NCBI RefSeq assembly: GCF_900101765.1
Contig: NZ_LT627735.1
Span: 1,838,001 to 1,902,000 of the forward strand
From: Nonlabens sp. Hel1_33_55
GTDB lineage: Bacteria; Bacteroidota; Bacteroidia; Flavobacteriales; Flavobacteriaceae
DNA: 64,000 nt
Direction: 5' to 3'
The notes under the pieces were generated by a model, which made no database searches, was not told the DNA's origin, and was given only the letters and a program-made list of their open reading frames with translations. Shown in pieces: positions 8,729 to 19,100 of the stretch (positions are counted from its first letter, which is position 1; each line of letters starts with the position of its first letter). The position numbers and the translations under genes are program-made.

Positions 8729-9819
8729 GAAAACTCGTTTATGGCAATCACAATTTCTTGCACTTCATGATCTTCCAGCAATGGATGACAAGGTAAACTC
8801 ACCTCTGTATTATGCAGGTATTGCGTTTGTGGGAAGCTTAGGTGATTGAATTCTTCAAATGCTTGCTGTTGATGCGGTGGTATCGCGTAATGGATGCTGG
8901 TTTGTATGCCTCGATCTGCTAGAAAGGTCACAAAAGCGTCCCGATCTTCAAGAAATACAGGGAAAACATGAATGGAATTTGATTCTAAAAAATCCGCAGC
9001 AGGAAGTTTTACTTTGGGATTTTCAATTTGTTCCATATAAACTCTGGCGATCTTTTTCCGTTTCTTGTTGTCATTATCGAGAAACAACAATCTGTTGTTG
9101 AGAAATGCGGCCTGCAGTGGATCCAGCCTGCTGTTGACTCCTTTGATATCATTCACAAATCTCGAAGTACGACCGTAGTTTGCCATACGCCGCGACATTA
9201 CGGCAAGCTCTTCATCATTGGTAGTGATGGCGCCAGCATCGCCCAATGCTCCCAGATTTTTGGTTGGGTAAAAGGAAAAAGCGCTAGCCATACCACGGCT
9301 TCCAGATTTGTCACCATTTCTGGTGGTGGCACCTTGGGATTGTGCCGCGTCTGTGTAGATGGGTAGATTGTTCGCTTTCGCGAAAGCGTAAACCTCATCA
9401 TCCACCAGCTTACCATAAATATCTACTACAACAGCAGCATCTATAGACTCCAGGTGGTTTTCAAGTACCTCCTTTGTGATAAGTAAATCGTGCACATCTA
9501 CCGGCACTGGTTGCATGCCTGCTTCCACAATGCTTAAAAAAGTGGCTATATAGGTATGCGCCGGTACGAGTACACGTGCCTTTTCTGGAAGTCTGCCTAG
9601 TTGCTTTTCGGCGCGAAGGATAATAGTAAGGGCATCCATACCGTTACCGGTTCCTATACAGAAGTTGGTGCCGCAATACTGCGCATAATCCATTTCAAAT
9701 CTCTTGACCGGTTCACCGCCTATGTAGATCCCGGCAGTTTGCAACTCCTGCAAAGCCTCCATGTCTCGCTGGGCAAAACGACTTTGCAAGGCCTTGAGAT
9801 CCAGATATGGTATTTGAAT
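8725..9819 (-). CDS. DegT/DnrJ/EryC1/StrS-type sugar aminotransferase (no ATG start; start uncertain)
   Basis: A PLP-dependent aminotransferase that makes amino sugars for surface glycans. It shows CIGTGNGMDALT (cofactor-phosphate region), IYTDAAQSQGA (Asp contacting the PLP ring) and FSFYPTKNLGALGDAG (Schiff-base Lys). The family N-terminus (I/V-P-F/Y-LDLK) is present as IPYLDLKALQSR, but it lies upstream of the first conventional start, a TTG at 9789. The open frame reaches back to a TAA at about 9854 and contains no ATG or GTG, so I place the start at an ATT codon at 9819; the true start could be a nearby ATT or ATC. A palindrome copy at 9373-9388 encodes AFAKA. WecE/FdtB-like function is inferred. 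Confidence 0.85.
   Translation of the reverse strand: MQIPYLDLKALQSRFAQRDMEALQELQTAGIYIGGEPVKRFEMDYAQYCGTNFCIGTGNGMDALTIILRAEKQLGRLPEKARVLVPAHTYIATFLSIVEAGMQPVPVDVHDLLITKEVLENHLESIDAAVVVDIYGKLVDDEVYAFAKANNLPIYTDAAQSQGATTRNGDKSGSRGMASAFSFYPTKNLGALGDAGAITTNDEELAVMSRRMANYGRTSRFVNDIKGVNSRLDPLQAAFLNNRLLFLDNDNKKRKKIARVYMEQIENPKVKLPAADFLESNSIHVFPVFLEDRDAFVTFLADRGIQTSIHYAIPPHQQQAFEEFNHLSFPQTQYLHNTEVSLPCHPLLEDHEVQEIVIAINEFS
9373..9388. repeat. Palindrome copy 2 (inside aminotransferase gene)
   Basis: A perfect CGCTTTCGCGAAAGCG, read in the gene as AFAKA within DEVYAFAKANNLP. The segment has the usual family length, so no insertion is apparent. Confidence 0.97.
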
Positions 9820-9864
9820 GTCGATGAAGTATGGAATTAGGTTATCGTAAAAGTAATCAAGTAT

Positions 9865-10164
9865 TTAGGAAAACGCCTGTGCGATACTGGATAGATTTTG
9901 TAGGGTATGATACCCTAGAAACAACGCGAGCCCAACATTAACGATCAATCCTATATATTTTTGAGTAGTTGCCGGCTCTCTAATGCTAAGTAAAGCCAAG
10001 ACAAAACCTATAATCACCGTCACAAAAAATAGGGTGATCAGATACCCAACGATACTGTCAAGATCTGTGCTTCCATTTCTATTAACCACGGAAAGAATTA
10101 GAAAAACAACCATCAAAATGATGGAAAACACTGCGAAATGAAAACTACGTTTAGAGAAATTCAT
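9865..10164 (-). CDS. Small three-helix membrane protein of unknown function
   Basis: A 99-residue protein with three predicted membrane helices (about 10-26, 38-60 and 69-86) and no recognisable motif. Its start overlaps the stop of the acyltransferase gene by 4 nt, so it belongs to the same polysaccharide operon. Its role there is unknown. Confidence 0.7.
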   Translation of the reverse strand: MNFSKRSFHFAVFSIILMVVFLILSVVNRNGSTDLDSIVGYLITLFFVTVIIGFVLALLSIREPATTQKYIGLIVNVGLALFLGYHTLQNLSSIAQAFS

Positions 10165-11096
10165 GAGCGCAAATCTAAGGTTAACTCGTGAACTGGTGTG
10201 GTAACAGCACCCAGCTGTTTTTTGAACCTCAACAATCCTTCATTAAGGCTGCCATCAGGGTGATTAACCGTTCCCAGGTCAACGTATTTCCTGCCTTGTT
10301 CTTTTGCTTCTTTAATGATTTCCAGATACAGAAAGTCCATGGCGTTCAACTCAAAACCTTTCTTATTTCCAGCAGCATATTGAATCTTGAGAATATGGTC
10401 AAAATCAAATAAGGTGATCCCAGCAACCAATTCTCTATTATACACAACACCGTATTGAAGTATCTTACTATTAAAATAGTCTTGTAACAATTGAATTTCT
10501 TCAATGTTATGGGTCGGCTTTGCTTGATGTCTCGACATCAGTTGAGGCTCTAGCAAATCGCTCCAAAAATCCTTTAGACTTAAATATTTGACCAACTTCA
10601 ACTTTTCAAACTTCCCGTTGCGATAACCAATCGTTTTTTTACGACTAGGTTGCCAGTCATGAGTGAAATCAACCACTAGATCTACAGACTCCAAGCTAGT
10701 TTTAAAACCGCTGTTTTTGAGAATGGACCATTCCCAATCAAAATTAGCATTATAAAAGGGTGGCGGAAGTTTGAGTTCTAATGAATCAAACTGCTGCTGT
10801 CTTACATAATGGATAAGCTCTGCTAGTATTTGATCGAATTGGGATTCCTCTCTGTCGACCAATAGACTAGCATAGGTCAAACCGCGGTGGCTTTTCAAAA
10901 CCTTATTTGATATATGTGCTGGGAAACAAGCTACTAATTCATCTTCATTCCAGATCATCAGACTGTGATCTACAAATCGGTCAGCGTGGTATTCCATAAA
11001 ATCACGCTCATGAAGGAAACAGCCACTTGCCGATTTTCTTATAAAATCATCCCATTGGTTTTTGTAGACAGATGTGTAGCGAGTAATGTTCAACAA
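10161..11096 (-). CDS. GNAT/FemAB-like acyltransferase
   Basis: A 311-residue protein resembling the GNAT/FemAB-like acyltransferases found in bacterial glycan clusters. Supporting segments are the N-terminal WDDFIRKSASGCFLHERDFMEYH and the C-terminal GKYVDLGTVNHPDGSLNEGLLRFKK-type core (here GRKYVDLGTVNHPDG and LLRFKKQLG), typical of a C-terminal acetyltransferase half that ends near a conserved FK(K)xLG. It is first in the operon with the small membrane protein, aminotransferase and flippase, which suggests it acylates the amino sugar made by the aminotransferase. That substrate link is inferred. Confidence 0.72.
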   Translation of the reverse strand: MLNITRYTSVYKNQWDDFIRKSASGCFLHERDFMEYHADRFVDHSLMIWNEDELVACFPAHISNKVLKSHRGLTYASLLVDREESQFDQILAELIHYVRQQQFDSLELKLPPPFYNANFDWEWSILKNSGFKTSLESVDLVVDFTHDWQPSRKKTIGYRNGKFEKLKLVKYLSLKDFWSDLLEPQLMSRHQAKPTHNIEEIQLLQDYFNSKILQYGVVYNRELVAGITLFDFDHILKIQYAAGNKKGFELNAMDFLYLEIIKEAKEQGRKYVDLGTVNHPDGSLNEGLLRFKKQLGAVTTPVHELTLDLRS

Positions 11097-11154
11097 ATGA
11101 GATTTGAAATACGAATATAACGGACTTCATATTAAAGCCCATCGATGCTACTAC

Positions 11155-12939
11155 TTACATCTGATCTGGAACCTCAATACCCAACAATGCGCAACCGCTT
11201 TTGATTACACGGGCTGTTTTATAACACAGAAGAAGTCTGAAGTGCTTCAAGTCAGCATCGCTTTCTTCAACGATTTTTGGAACATTTTGATAAAAACTAT
11301 TGAACTCTTTTACAAGATCGAAAAGATAGTTGGCTACTAGCGCCGGACTATAATTACGCGCTGCAGAGGCCACAGTTTCTGGATACTGCTGTAATAATTT
11401 AATCACTGCAAGATCTTTTTCGATCAGCGGCAAGTCCACAGCAGCTTGCAAAGCTTTATCGTTGAAATCTGCTTTCTTTAAAATGGATTGGATTCTGGCA
11501 TGCGCATATTGAATGAAGGGACCTGTATTTCCTTGAAAATCTACTGATTCTTTAGGATCAAACACCATGCTTTTCTTGGGGTCTATCTTAAGCATGAAGT
11601 ATTTCAATGCACCCAACCCTATTATGTGATACAATTTTTCTTTTTCCTCAGTAGATAAGCCTTCCAATTTACCTTGTTCCTGAGCAATCTCACGGGCTGT
11701 ATCTGTCATTTCCTGAATCATATCATCAGCATCCACAACGGTTCCTTCACGGGATTTCATCTTACCAGATGGCAGTTCAATCATTCCGTAACTCAAGTGG
11801 TACAGGTTGTCTGCCCATTCGTAGCCCAGTTTCTTCATGATAAGAAACAACACCTTGAAATGATAATCCTGTTCATTTCCAACCGTGTAAACCATACCAT
11901 CCACATCATGATCTCGCACACGCTGGATGGCAGTACCTATATCTTGCGTCATGTAAACTGCAGTACCATCACTACGTAAAACGATCTTTTCATCTAAACC
12001 ATCGTCCGTAAGGTCGATCCATACTGATCCATCGTCTTTTCTATAAAATACGCCGGTATTAAGTCCATGAGCAATGACATCCTTGCCTAATAAATAGGTG
12101 TCACTCTCATAATACAAACTGTCAAAAGTTACTCCTAGACTGCGATACGTCTTGTCAAATCCAGCATAAACCCAACCGTTCATCATTTTCCAAAGCTTGA
12201 CAACCTCATCGTCTCCATTCTCCCATTTACGCAACATTTCCTGCGCCTCTAGTATGGAAGGTGCTTGTTTTTTAGCCTCTTCTTCAGGAATGCCATCTTG
12301 TAATAATGCCGCTACTTCTTTCTTGTATTCCTGATCAAATTTCACATAATAATCACCCACTAATTTATCGCCTTTTACTCCGGCAGATTCTGGAGTGACT
12401 CCTTCACCGTATTTGAGCCATGCCAGCATGGATTTACAGATGTGGATACCTCGATCATTAATGATTTGGGTTTTAACGACATACTTACCTGTAGCTTCTA
12501 GAATCAAAGCCGTGGAATATCCCAGAACAATATTTCTAATGTGACCTAAGTGTAGAGGCTTGTTGGTATTGGGAGAACTATATTCTACCATCATACCAGG
12601 CACATCGCTATTTACAGGTGTAGTTCCATAATTAGGGTCCAGCAAAATTGTATTGAAATCCTGCAAAAAAGCTTTGTAGGACAAGGTCAGGTTCAAGAAT
12701 CCTTTGATTACCTCAATATCAGACACCAATTCACTATCAGTTCTCAACCGCTCACCTATTTGCTTTCCTATGACCGCAGGATTACCTTTTATTTGCCGTA
12801 GCATTGGAAACACCATAACCGTATAATCGCCCTGCTGATCCTTTCGCGTAAGCGATATATCCACTTTTTCAAGTGTTACATCAAACAGCGATTTGACAAT
12901 TTCAATCGTACTTTTTTCCAGTTGTTCCGGCAGTGTCAT
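11155..12939 (-). CDS. argS: Arginyl-tRNA synthetase
   Basis: A 594-residue class I synthetase that charges tRNA-Arg. It shows the N-terminal additional domain (1-110), the HIGH motif as HLGH at 130-133 in NKPLHLGHIRN, a KMSKS-like KMKSREG followed by the conserved TVVDADD, and a C-terminal anticodon-binding DALR domain. The length is normal for the family. A TATATTTG box lies upstream at 12958-12965. A degenerate palindrome, CTTTCGCGTAAGCG, occurs at 12841-12854 inside the gene. Confidence 0.97.
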   Translation of the reverse strand: MTLPEQLEKSTIEIVKSLFDVTLEKVDISLTRKDQQGDYTVMVFPMLRQIKGNPAVIGKQIGERLRTDSELVSDIEVIKGFLNLTLSYKAFLQDFNTILLDPNYGTTPVNSDVPGMMVEYSSPNTNKPLHLGHIRNIVLGYSTALILEATGKYVVKTQIINDRGIHICKSMLAWLKYGEGVTPESAGVKGDKLVGDYYVKFDQEYKKEVAALLQDGIPEEEAKKQAPSILEAQEMLRKWENGDDEVVKLWKMMNGWVYAGFDKTYRSLGVTFDSLYYESDTYLLGKDVIAHGLNTGVFYRKDDGSVWIDLTDDGLDEKIVLRSDGTAVYMTQDIGTAIQRVRDHDVDGMVYTVGNEQDYHFKVLFLIMKKLGYEWADNLYHLSYGMIELPSGKMKSREGTVVDADDMIQEMTDTAREIAQEQGKLEGLSTEEKEKLYHIIGLGALKYFMLKIDPKKSMVFDPKESVDFQGNTGPFIQYAHARIQSILKKADFNDKALQAAVDLPLIEKDLAVIKLLQQYPETVASAARNYSPALVANYLFDLVKEFNSFYQNVPKIVEESDADLKHFRLLLCYKTARVIKSGCALLGIEVPDQM

Positions 12940-12957
12940 AGGTCAATTATAAGCGCA

Positions 12958-12965
12958 CAAATATA
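12958..12965 (-). promoter_or_regulatory. Candidate -7 box for argS
   Basis: TATATTTG on the minus strand matches the Bacteroidota -7 consensus TAnnTTTG, 18 nt before the argS ATG. No good -33 TTG is seen at the ideal distance. Confidence 0.45.
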
Positions 12966-13006
12966 ACTATTATGAAAGGCTTGCCCACGCGCACAGACTA
13001 AGATTG

Positions 13007-13014
13007 TAACTTTG
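13007..13014 (+). promoter_or_regulatory. TAACTTTG -7 box 4 nt before an ATG
   Basis: TAACTTTG matches the TAnnTTTG consensus and ends 4 nt before the ATG at 13019. A TTG at 12981 lies 23 nt upstream. Transcription would start at or next to the start codon, implying a leaderless mRNA. Confidence 0.6.
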
Positions 13015-13018
13015 CCAT

Positions 13019-13444
13019 ATGCTTTACAACGTCTCCTATAACAATCCAAAAATCAATCGTGAAATACGGGAAAAAGTGGGGAATATGCTCACCTTAAAGG
13101 AACGCTGGAAAATTAAGGGTTCTGGATCGCCTAAACTGATCATGACCAGTTGTAGCATACAGATCCATAACCTGATGGTACTGGATAACAACGCAAATAC
13201 CTGCAACGTCGAGATACGCGAGAAGGGAATTATCGTCAGGTTCAGGTCGTTGTTGGAAACCTACGCACTGCCCATTCCTTTTTATAAACTGACGCTATAC
13301 AAGGGAAAAGCAGAAGAATACAGCATTTATCTGGACAACTATTTTATTAAAGTGCTTGCAAACCGCAAGAGCATTCACAACTACTTCAATAAGATCCAAA
13401 ACCTCAAAAACGATCAGGGCTTCACCTATGTGGACGACCTCTAG
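13019..13444 (+). CDS. Conserved hypothetical protein
   Basis: A 141-residue soluble protein with no signal peptide or membrane helix and no motif I recognise. It is mixed alpha/beta with a basic C-terminal half (LANRKSIHNYFNKIQNLKN). A TAACTTTG promoter box ends 4 nt before its ATG, supporting both the start and real expression. It converges on the large membrane-protein gene and overlaps its end by 4 nt. Function unknown. Confidence 0.68.
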   Translation: MLYNVSYNNPKINREIREKVGNMLTLKERWKIKGSGSPKLIMTSCSIQIHNLMVLDNNANTCNVEIREKGIIVRFRSLLETYALPIPFYKLTLYKGKAEEYSIYLDNYFIKVLANRKSIHNYFNKIQNLKNDQGFTYVDDL

Positions 13445-15117
13445 TTCTTAACAGCTCTGAACCCGCTTGCTGGTGAGTCGCCGCGATATTCTGGGGAGGC
13501 AAAATAATTGGTCTGGAAGTATTCTAGATATTCAGATTGTGCTGCTGGCAGTGGCACATCGAAAGAACCGTAAAAGAAATCATCGCCTGTGGGATTGTAG
13601 TAGTTGATGTTGTTGATTCTCGCTTTCGCGAAAGCGGAATTATATCTACTCTTCTGCGCAGGAACTAACAAATTAGCAAGTTCAAACTTCGGTACATTTT
13701 TCATGCGCTGATTATCGGTAGTCGAGCTAATAATTGACGGCAGTACCAGCAATAAAGCACTTGAAATTATACCGACTCTGGCAATTACCAAGCTGTACTT
13801 TCTCAAACTTTTAAAACTGTAAATACATAAAGCAATCGCCGCAGGAATAGCCAACGGCAGGAAAAAACGCGCCTGTGGCGAACTGATTGCCAGCGCAACT
13901 GCAAAAAATATAAAGACCCAAAACACAGCAGCAAGTCTTGGTTTTCTGAAGTGGTATATCGCTCCTGCTACACAAGCGACGATCACGAGAAGCAAACCTT
14001 TGTTCAGCCAGCCTTCCATTCCTGCATGGTTGAACCATAATAATAATCGTTGCGAAATGTTCAGACCGTTAAGTTCATAAAACGAAACACCATAAGCTTG
14101 AGCCATTGTGGCGTCTGTGAAAAACTGCAACATCTCCATTGGAACCAACCAGTCAACATTCCATGATATAAAAGTTAAAGGGAATAAAGGATAACCACTT
14201 GCGATGCTATTCTTAACCAAAAACAATCCGCCAAAAACCAGACCTATCAAAAAAAGATGAACGATCGATTTCCATTTGTGTTCTTCAAGTTTTAGAATCA
14301 TGAAAAGCGGAAATAACCCTAGAAAAACCATCGTGATTTTGAAGTAACAGGCCAGAGCTGTTAAGAGCGATATCATAAATATGTTTTTCCAGTCATGAGG
14401 CAGAAACAAGAATTTATAAACGATATAATAACTGAGCAAGATGACTGGAACATCTGGTGAAGGAGCTGTTCCAAGTAGTAACAACAGTGGCATTATGATC
14501 GCTAGAAAGTTTCTAAATGCTTTCTGGACAAGCGTTTTTTCATCCTGATTAGGAACAAGTGACCAGAGCATCATCACAAGCGTCAGGAAAGATCCTAGAT
14601 CATTCAAGTTTAGGTTTAAAAATTCCAGATTAAGTCCAGCCTCCAGTATATGAAAACCACTTTGTTGGGCTAGAAAAAGATGCCAGTTAGCAATTCCATA
14701 AACAAGTCCATACTCATCCAGCCATTTGATGGTCTGGATATAATAACTATCATTATCCAGAACATAACCCGACAATGTACCAGTCGCGAGCACCAGCAAA
14801 ATAACAATAATAGACCAGATCCATTTTGAAAAAGTCCAGCCTGAAATGTTTTTTTGAACGTCAGTAAATCGTGATCTAATTTCTGATTGAACCACAAACA
14901 CCGAAATACTGCTCAATAAAACCACTAAACCAACAAACCAGAAGTCCAGTCCTGAAAATAAGGACCATATTCCCGCCATGATACTTATAGTTGCAACACC
15001 GCACCAGATGATGTCCACAAATGAGACATTCGTCATTCTCACTAGCTTGACAAGCATCAACCCAGTAGGAATAATGACAGCTAACAAGAAAATAAAGTAG
15101 AGCAATAGAACGGCCAA
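13441..15117 (-). CDS. Large multispanning membrane protein (GT-C/LIC_10190-like)
   Basis: A 558-residue protein with about 13 hydrophobic segments, a loop after the early helices (SGYVLDNDSYYIQTIKWLDEYG) and a soluble C-terminal tail of about 90 residues. The layout resembles the LIC_10190-like membrane family and more generally GT-C glycosyltransferases, where an early acidic loop is catalytic; DNDSYY could play that part. I cannot confirm an enzymatic role. A palindrome copy at 13621-13636 encodes AFAKA in the tail. Confidence 0.65.
   Translation of the reverse strand: MAVLLLYFIFLLAVIIPTGLMLVKLVRMTNVSFVDIIWCGVATISIMAGIWSLFSGLDFWFVGLVVLLSSISVFVVQSEIRSRFTDVQKNISGWTFSKWIWSIIVILLVLATGTLSGYVLDNDSYYIQTIKWLDEYGLVYGIANWHLFLAQQSGFHILEAGLNLEFLNLNLNDLGSFLTLVMMLWSLVPNQDEKTLVQKAFRNFLAIIMPLLLLLGTAPSPDVPVILLSYYIVYKFLFLPHDWKNIFMISLLTALACYFKITMVFLGLFPLFMILKLEEHKWKSIVHLFLIGLVFGGLFLVKNSIASGYPLFPLTFISWNVDWLVPMEMLQFFTDATMAQAYGVSFYELNGLNISQRLLLWFNHAGMEGWLNKGLLLVIVACVAGAIYHFRKPRLAAVFWVFIFFAVALAISSPQARFFLPLAIPAAIALCIYSFKSLRKYSLVIARVGIISSALLLVLPSIISSTTDNQRMKNVPKFELANLLVPAQKSRYNSAFAKARINNINYYNPTGDDFFYGSFDVPLPAAQSEYLEYFQTNYFASPEYRGDSPASGFRAVKN
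13621..13636. repeat. Palindrome copy 3 (inside membrane-protein gene)
   Basis: A perfect CGCTTTCGCGAAAGCG, read in the gene as AFAKA (NSAFAKARINN). Confidence 0.97.
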
Positions 15118-15266
15118 AGTTGAATTATCAATTACAGTTAACTATCTACAATACTATGATATTTTAAAATTGGGCTCGAACTGAGGTATAAACAATTTCA
15201 TTTTCATGGCGACAGTGTAACGTTTTAGACTTTCAATAGTCCAACTACAAACCTAAAAAGACTGGA

Positions 15267-16166
15267 ATGATACTTAGTTTACAAAACGTTTCCAAAACAT
15301 ATAACAATGGCGTAAAAGCGCTTGATGATGTAACCATTAATATTAACGCAGGTATGTTTGGTCTACTGGGACCCAATGGTGCTGGTAAATCTTCATTGAT
15401 GCGTACCATCGCTACGTTACAAGAACCAGATTCTGGAACTGTTGATTTAGATGGTTTGGATATTTTGAAGAACAAAATTGAATTCCGTAAGACGTTAGGT
15501 TATTTGCCGCAGGAATTTGGTGTATACCCAAAGATGAGCGCACATGATCTGCTGCATTATTTTGCCAACCTTAAAGGGATCACCAAAAAATCTGACCGCA
15601 ACGCCATCGTTGACAAGGCTCTTGAGGTGACCAACCTGACCGATGTAAAGCACAAGCATGTCGCTGGTTATTCTGGTGGTATGAAACAACGCTTCGGTAT
15701 TGCGCAACTATTACTCAACAACCCTAAACTTATCATTGTCGATGAGCCAACCGCAGGACTGGATCCAGCAGAAAGACATCGATTCCTGAACGTACTTAGA
15801 GAAATAGGAACCAACCACATCGTGATTTTTTCTACCCACATCGTTGATGATGTAAAAGAATTGTGTACCGATATGGCCATCCTAAACGGTGGCCGCATTC
15901 TAGCACAAAGCACGCCTAAAGGAATGGTTAAGTTATTGGAGAACAAAGTATGGATCACGACAGTAGATAGAGACACTGCAGAGCAACTACAGGAAACCCA
16001 CAATGTTATCTCCTCTAGTTATAATGAAGACAACAATCTTGTGGTAAGAGTTTACGGTGACGTTAGTCCTGGCGAGGGCTTCCATCCTACTCCAGCATCG
16101 CTGGAAGATGTGTATTTCACAACACTAAACAACAACAAGCCTGTTGAATCCCTTGAAACCGTATAA
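15267..16166 (+). CDS. ABC transporter ATP-binding protein
   Basis: A 299-residue ABC ATPase with Walker A GPNGAGKSS, a Q-loop in LGYLPQEFG, the signature YSGGMKQR, Walker B LIIVDEPTAGLDP and the H-loop STHIVDD. About 75 C-terminal residues beyond the core are typical of exporter-type (ABC-2) ATPases. It is 2 nt upstream of the permease-M1 fusion, so the two form one complex. The exported substrate is unknown. Confidence 0.93.
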   Translation: MILSLQNVSKTYNNGVKALDDVTININAGMFGLLGPNGAGKSSLMRTIATLQEPDSGTVDLDGLDILKNKIEFRKTLGYLPQEFGVYPKMSAHDLLHYFANLKGITKKSDRNAIVDKALEVTNLTDVKHKHVAGYSGGMKQRFGIAQLLLNNPKLIIVDEPTAGLDPAERHRFLNVLREIGTNHIVIFSTHIVDDVKELCTDMAILNGGRILAQSTPKGMVKLLENKVWITTVDRDTAEQLQETHNVISSSYNEDNNLVVRVYGDVSPGEGFHPTPASLEDVYFTTLNNNKPVESLETV

Positions 16167-16168
16167 GC

Positions 16169-19100
16169 ATGTTCTCTACCATATTTTCCCACGAGCTTAG
16201 AACTTGGTTCCGTAAGCCAATATTTTATGTGTTTGCTGCGCTGTTCTTTATTTTGGGCGGCGTTGTAATGGCTGTTGCCACTGGCGTTTTTAGCAGTGAT
16301 AATGTTACGGTTACCTCTAACTCCTTTATCAATAGTCCTTATGTAATTTCTGGACTGGTGTCACAACTGGCGCTGTTTTGTTATCTGATGATTCCAACTT
16401 TCACAGGAACCACGATTCATCGAGATTTTAAAAACAACATGCATCATGTGTTGTATTCTTATCCCATCAAAAAATGGGAATATCTGTTGGCTAAATTCTC
16501 TGCAGGAATCACCATAAACCTCATCTTGATATTCATGGTGGTGATAGGTCTGATGATAGGTGGATATTTACCTGGTCACAATGAACTGTTGTTGGGACCA
16601 TTCTCCTTCTGGAATTATTTACAGCCATTTTTATTGATTATTATACCCAATGTTCTCTTCTATAGTGCGATCGTGTTTGCTATTATCGTCTTCACGCGCA
16701 ACATGAACATAGGTTTTATGGCCGTGCTTTGTTTGATTATCATTCAGCTCGTGACTTCATCCTACGTTGATCAAGTCGATGATCCTTTCTGGTTATCGCT
16801 TGCAGATCCTTTAGGAAACATAGCTATATCTGAAACTGTAGAATATTGGACTCCTGCAGAACAAAATGAGCGCATGTTGCCTTTTGAAGGAATGATCTTC
16901 TGGAACCGTGTGGTATGGGCAGCAATTTCCATCTTGATTCTGGGCTGGGTTATCGCCAGATTCAGATTTGCCCAAAATGCGGTAAGCCTTTTTAAGAAGA
17001 GGTCTTCTGGTCGAATGATGAAAGAAAATTACAGCCGTTTGAGCCGTGTTGTTCTACCACAAGTCTCAACAGACTTTAGTTTTAAGGGACAACTATCGAC
17101 ACTCTGGAGTTTGACAAAGGCAGATGTACGGTACATCATTTTCGGCTGGCCGTTTATTATCATTAGTTTCCTGGCGATTGCGCTGACGATGGTGATGATG
17201 TTCAACTCGGGACTGATTTTCGGTACACCTATATTACCTAAAGCTTGGGTGATGCTTAGTTCAGAAGCTTCTGCATATATTCTGTTATTTACTTTTTTAC
17301 TCATTTTCCTGTATGCGGGCTTTCTAATGGATCGCTCTCGAGCTGCGCACATCAACCAGATTGTTGATGTCACACCTACAAAAAGTTGGGTGTTCCTAGT
17401 AAGCCAGCTTCTTGCACTGGTCATTATGGTTGCCGTTTTACAAACGCTTCTCATCTTGTGTGGTATCACCTACCAGACCATCCAGGGTTTTGCAGATTAC
17501 CAGCTGGATCTTTATTTATTTCAAGCTTATATGGTGAATGTTTGGAAATATGTACCGTGGATCTTCATGGCGCTTTTCATACACACGTTGATCAAAAACA
17601 AATGGTTGGGACTTGCCACACTCTTAATAATAGGCATTGCCATTCCATTGGTAACATCTGCCATAGGTGTTGATCAAGCTATTTTTGATTTTAATTCCAT
17701 AGGCGAGCCTAGTGCCTCAGACTTTAGTGGTTATGGTGCTTCGCTAGCTCCTTATTACACGTATCGATTGTACTGGATTCTGTTCGGTATCGTGTTATTA
17801 AGCCTTGCGTTGGTGTTCTACAGACGTGGCATGGGATTAGGGTTTATGGAACGTTTCGCTTTCGCGAAAGCGAGATTTTCAAAATCCATTATCGCTACAA
17901 TCGCAGTATGTTCGGTATTATTTCTGTCCATTGGTGGATACATCTGGAAAATCAATAATGTGGATAATGAGCAACTTTCTGGTAAGGAACAGGAAGAGCT
18001 ACGTGTGAATTATGAGAAGGAATTGAGCAGGTACAATAATATTCCACAACCTAAACTGATTGCTGTCAATACATACATGGATATATTTCCTGACACTAGG
18101 GATTTCAAGGCCGGCGCAACCTACACTATGGTGAATCAGTCAAGCGTTGCGATCGACACGCTGCACATGAATGTGCAGGATTATCCTATTGAGATTGAGC
18201 TGGATCGTGAGAATGAGCAGGTGTATGATAATGAAGACTTTCAATACCGCATGTATCGTTTTGCAAACGCGCTGCAACCTGGCGACACGCTGGTTATGAA
18301 ATTTGACATGCATAACGAGCCCAATAAGTTTCTTGACAACAAATCACCTATTCGTTCCAATGGAACATTTCTAAATAATTCCATGTATCCATCAATAGGC
18401 TACAGCGAGCAAGGAGAATTGCGTGATCCAAAAGTACGGGCTAAATACAACTTGCCGCCTAAGGATCGCATGCCAGATCCTGATGCGATAGGCGCCACAG
18501 ATTATAATTACATAGGTGGTGAGAGCGATTGGATTGATTTTGAAGCTACGGTAAGTACCAGTGCAGATCAAATTGCTATCGCACCTGGTTACTTAATCAA
18601 GGAATGGGAAGAAGATGGTCGCAAGTATTACCATTATAAAATGGATGCTAAAATCCTCAACTTCTATTCCTTTATGAGTGGTCGTTATGATGTGAAAAAG
18701 GAAATGCACGATGGCGTAAGCCTAGAAATCTACCACCATCCAGATCATACCTATAATCTAGATCGTATGATGAAAGGATTGCGTGAAGGTCTGGATTATT
18801 ACAACGACAACTATACGCCTTACCAGCATCGTCAAGCACGTATCATTGAGTTCCCTAAGGACTACGGTTCTTTTGCACAGGCATTTGCCAACACGATTCC
18901 GTTTAGTGAAGGTGTAGGTTTCATAGCAGATGTGGATGATGATAAGAAGGATGCGGTTGATTATCCGCTGGCGATTACTGCTCATGAGCTTGCACACCAA
19001 TGGTGGGCACACCAGGTGATAGGCGCCAAAGCTAAAGGAGCAACACTATTGTCTGAAAGTATGTCAGAGTACAGTTCCCTCAAGGTTCTGGAAAAAGTTT

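Noticed and set aside
9028..9366. Plus-strand ORF of 112 codons
   Set aside because: Antisense shadow of the aminotransferase gene, whose motifs are unambiguous.
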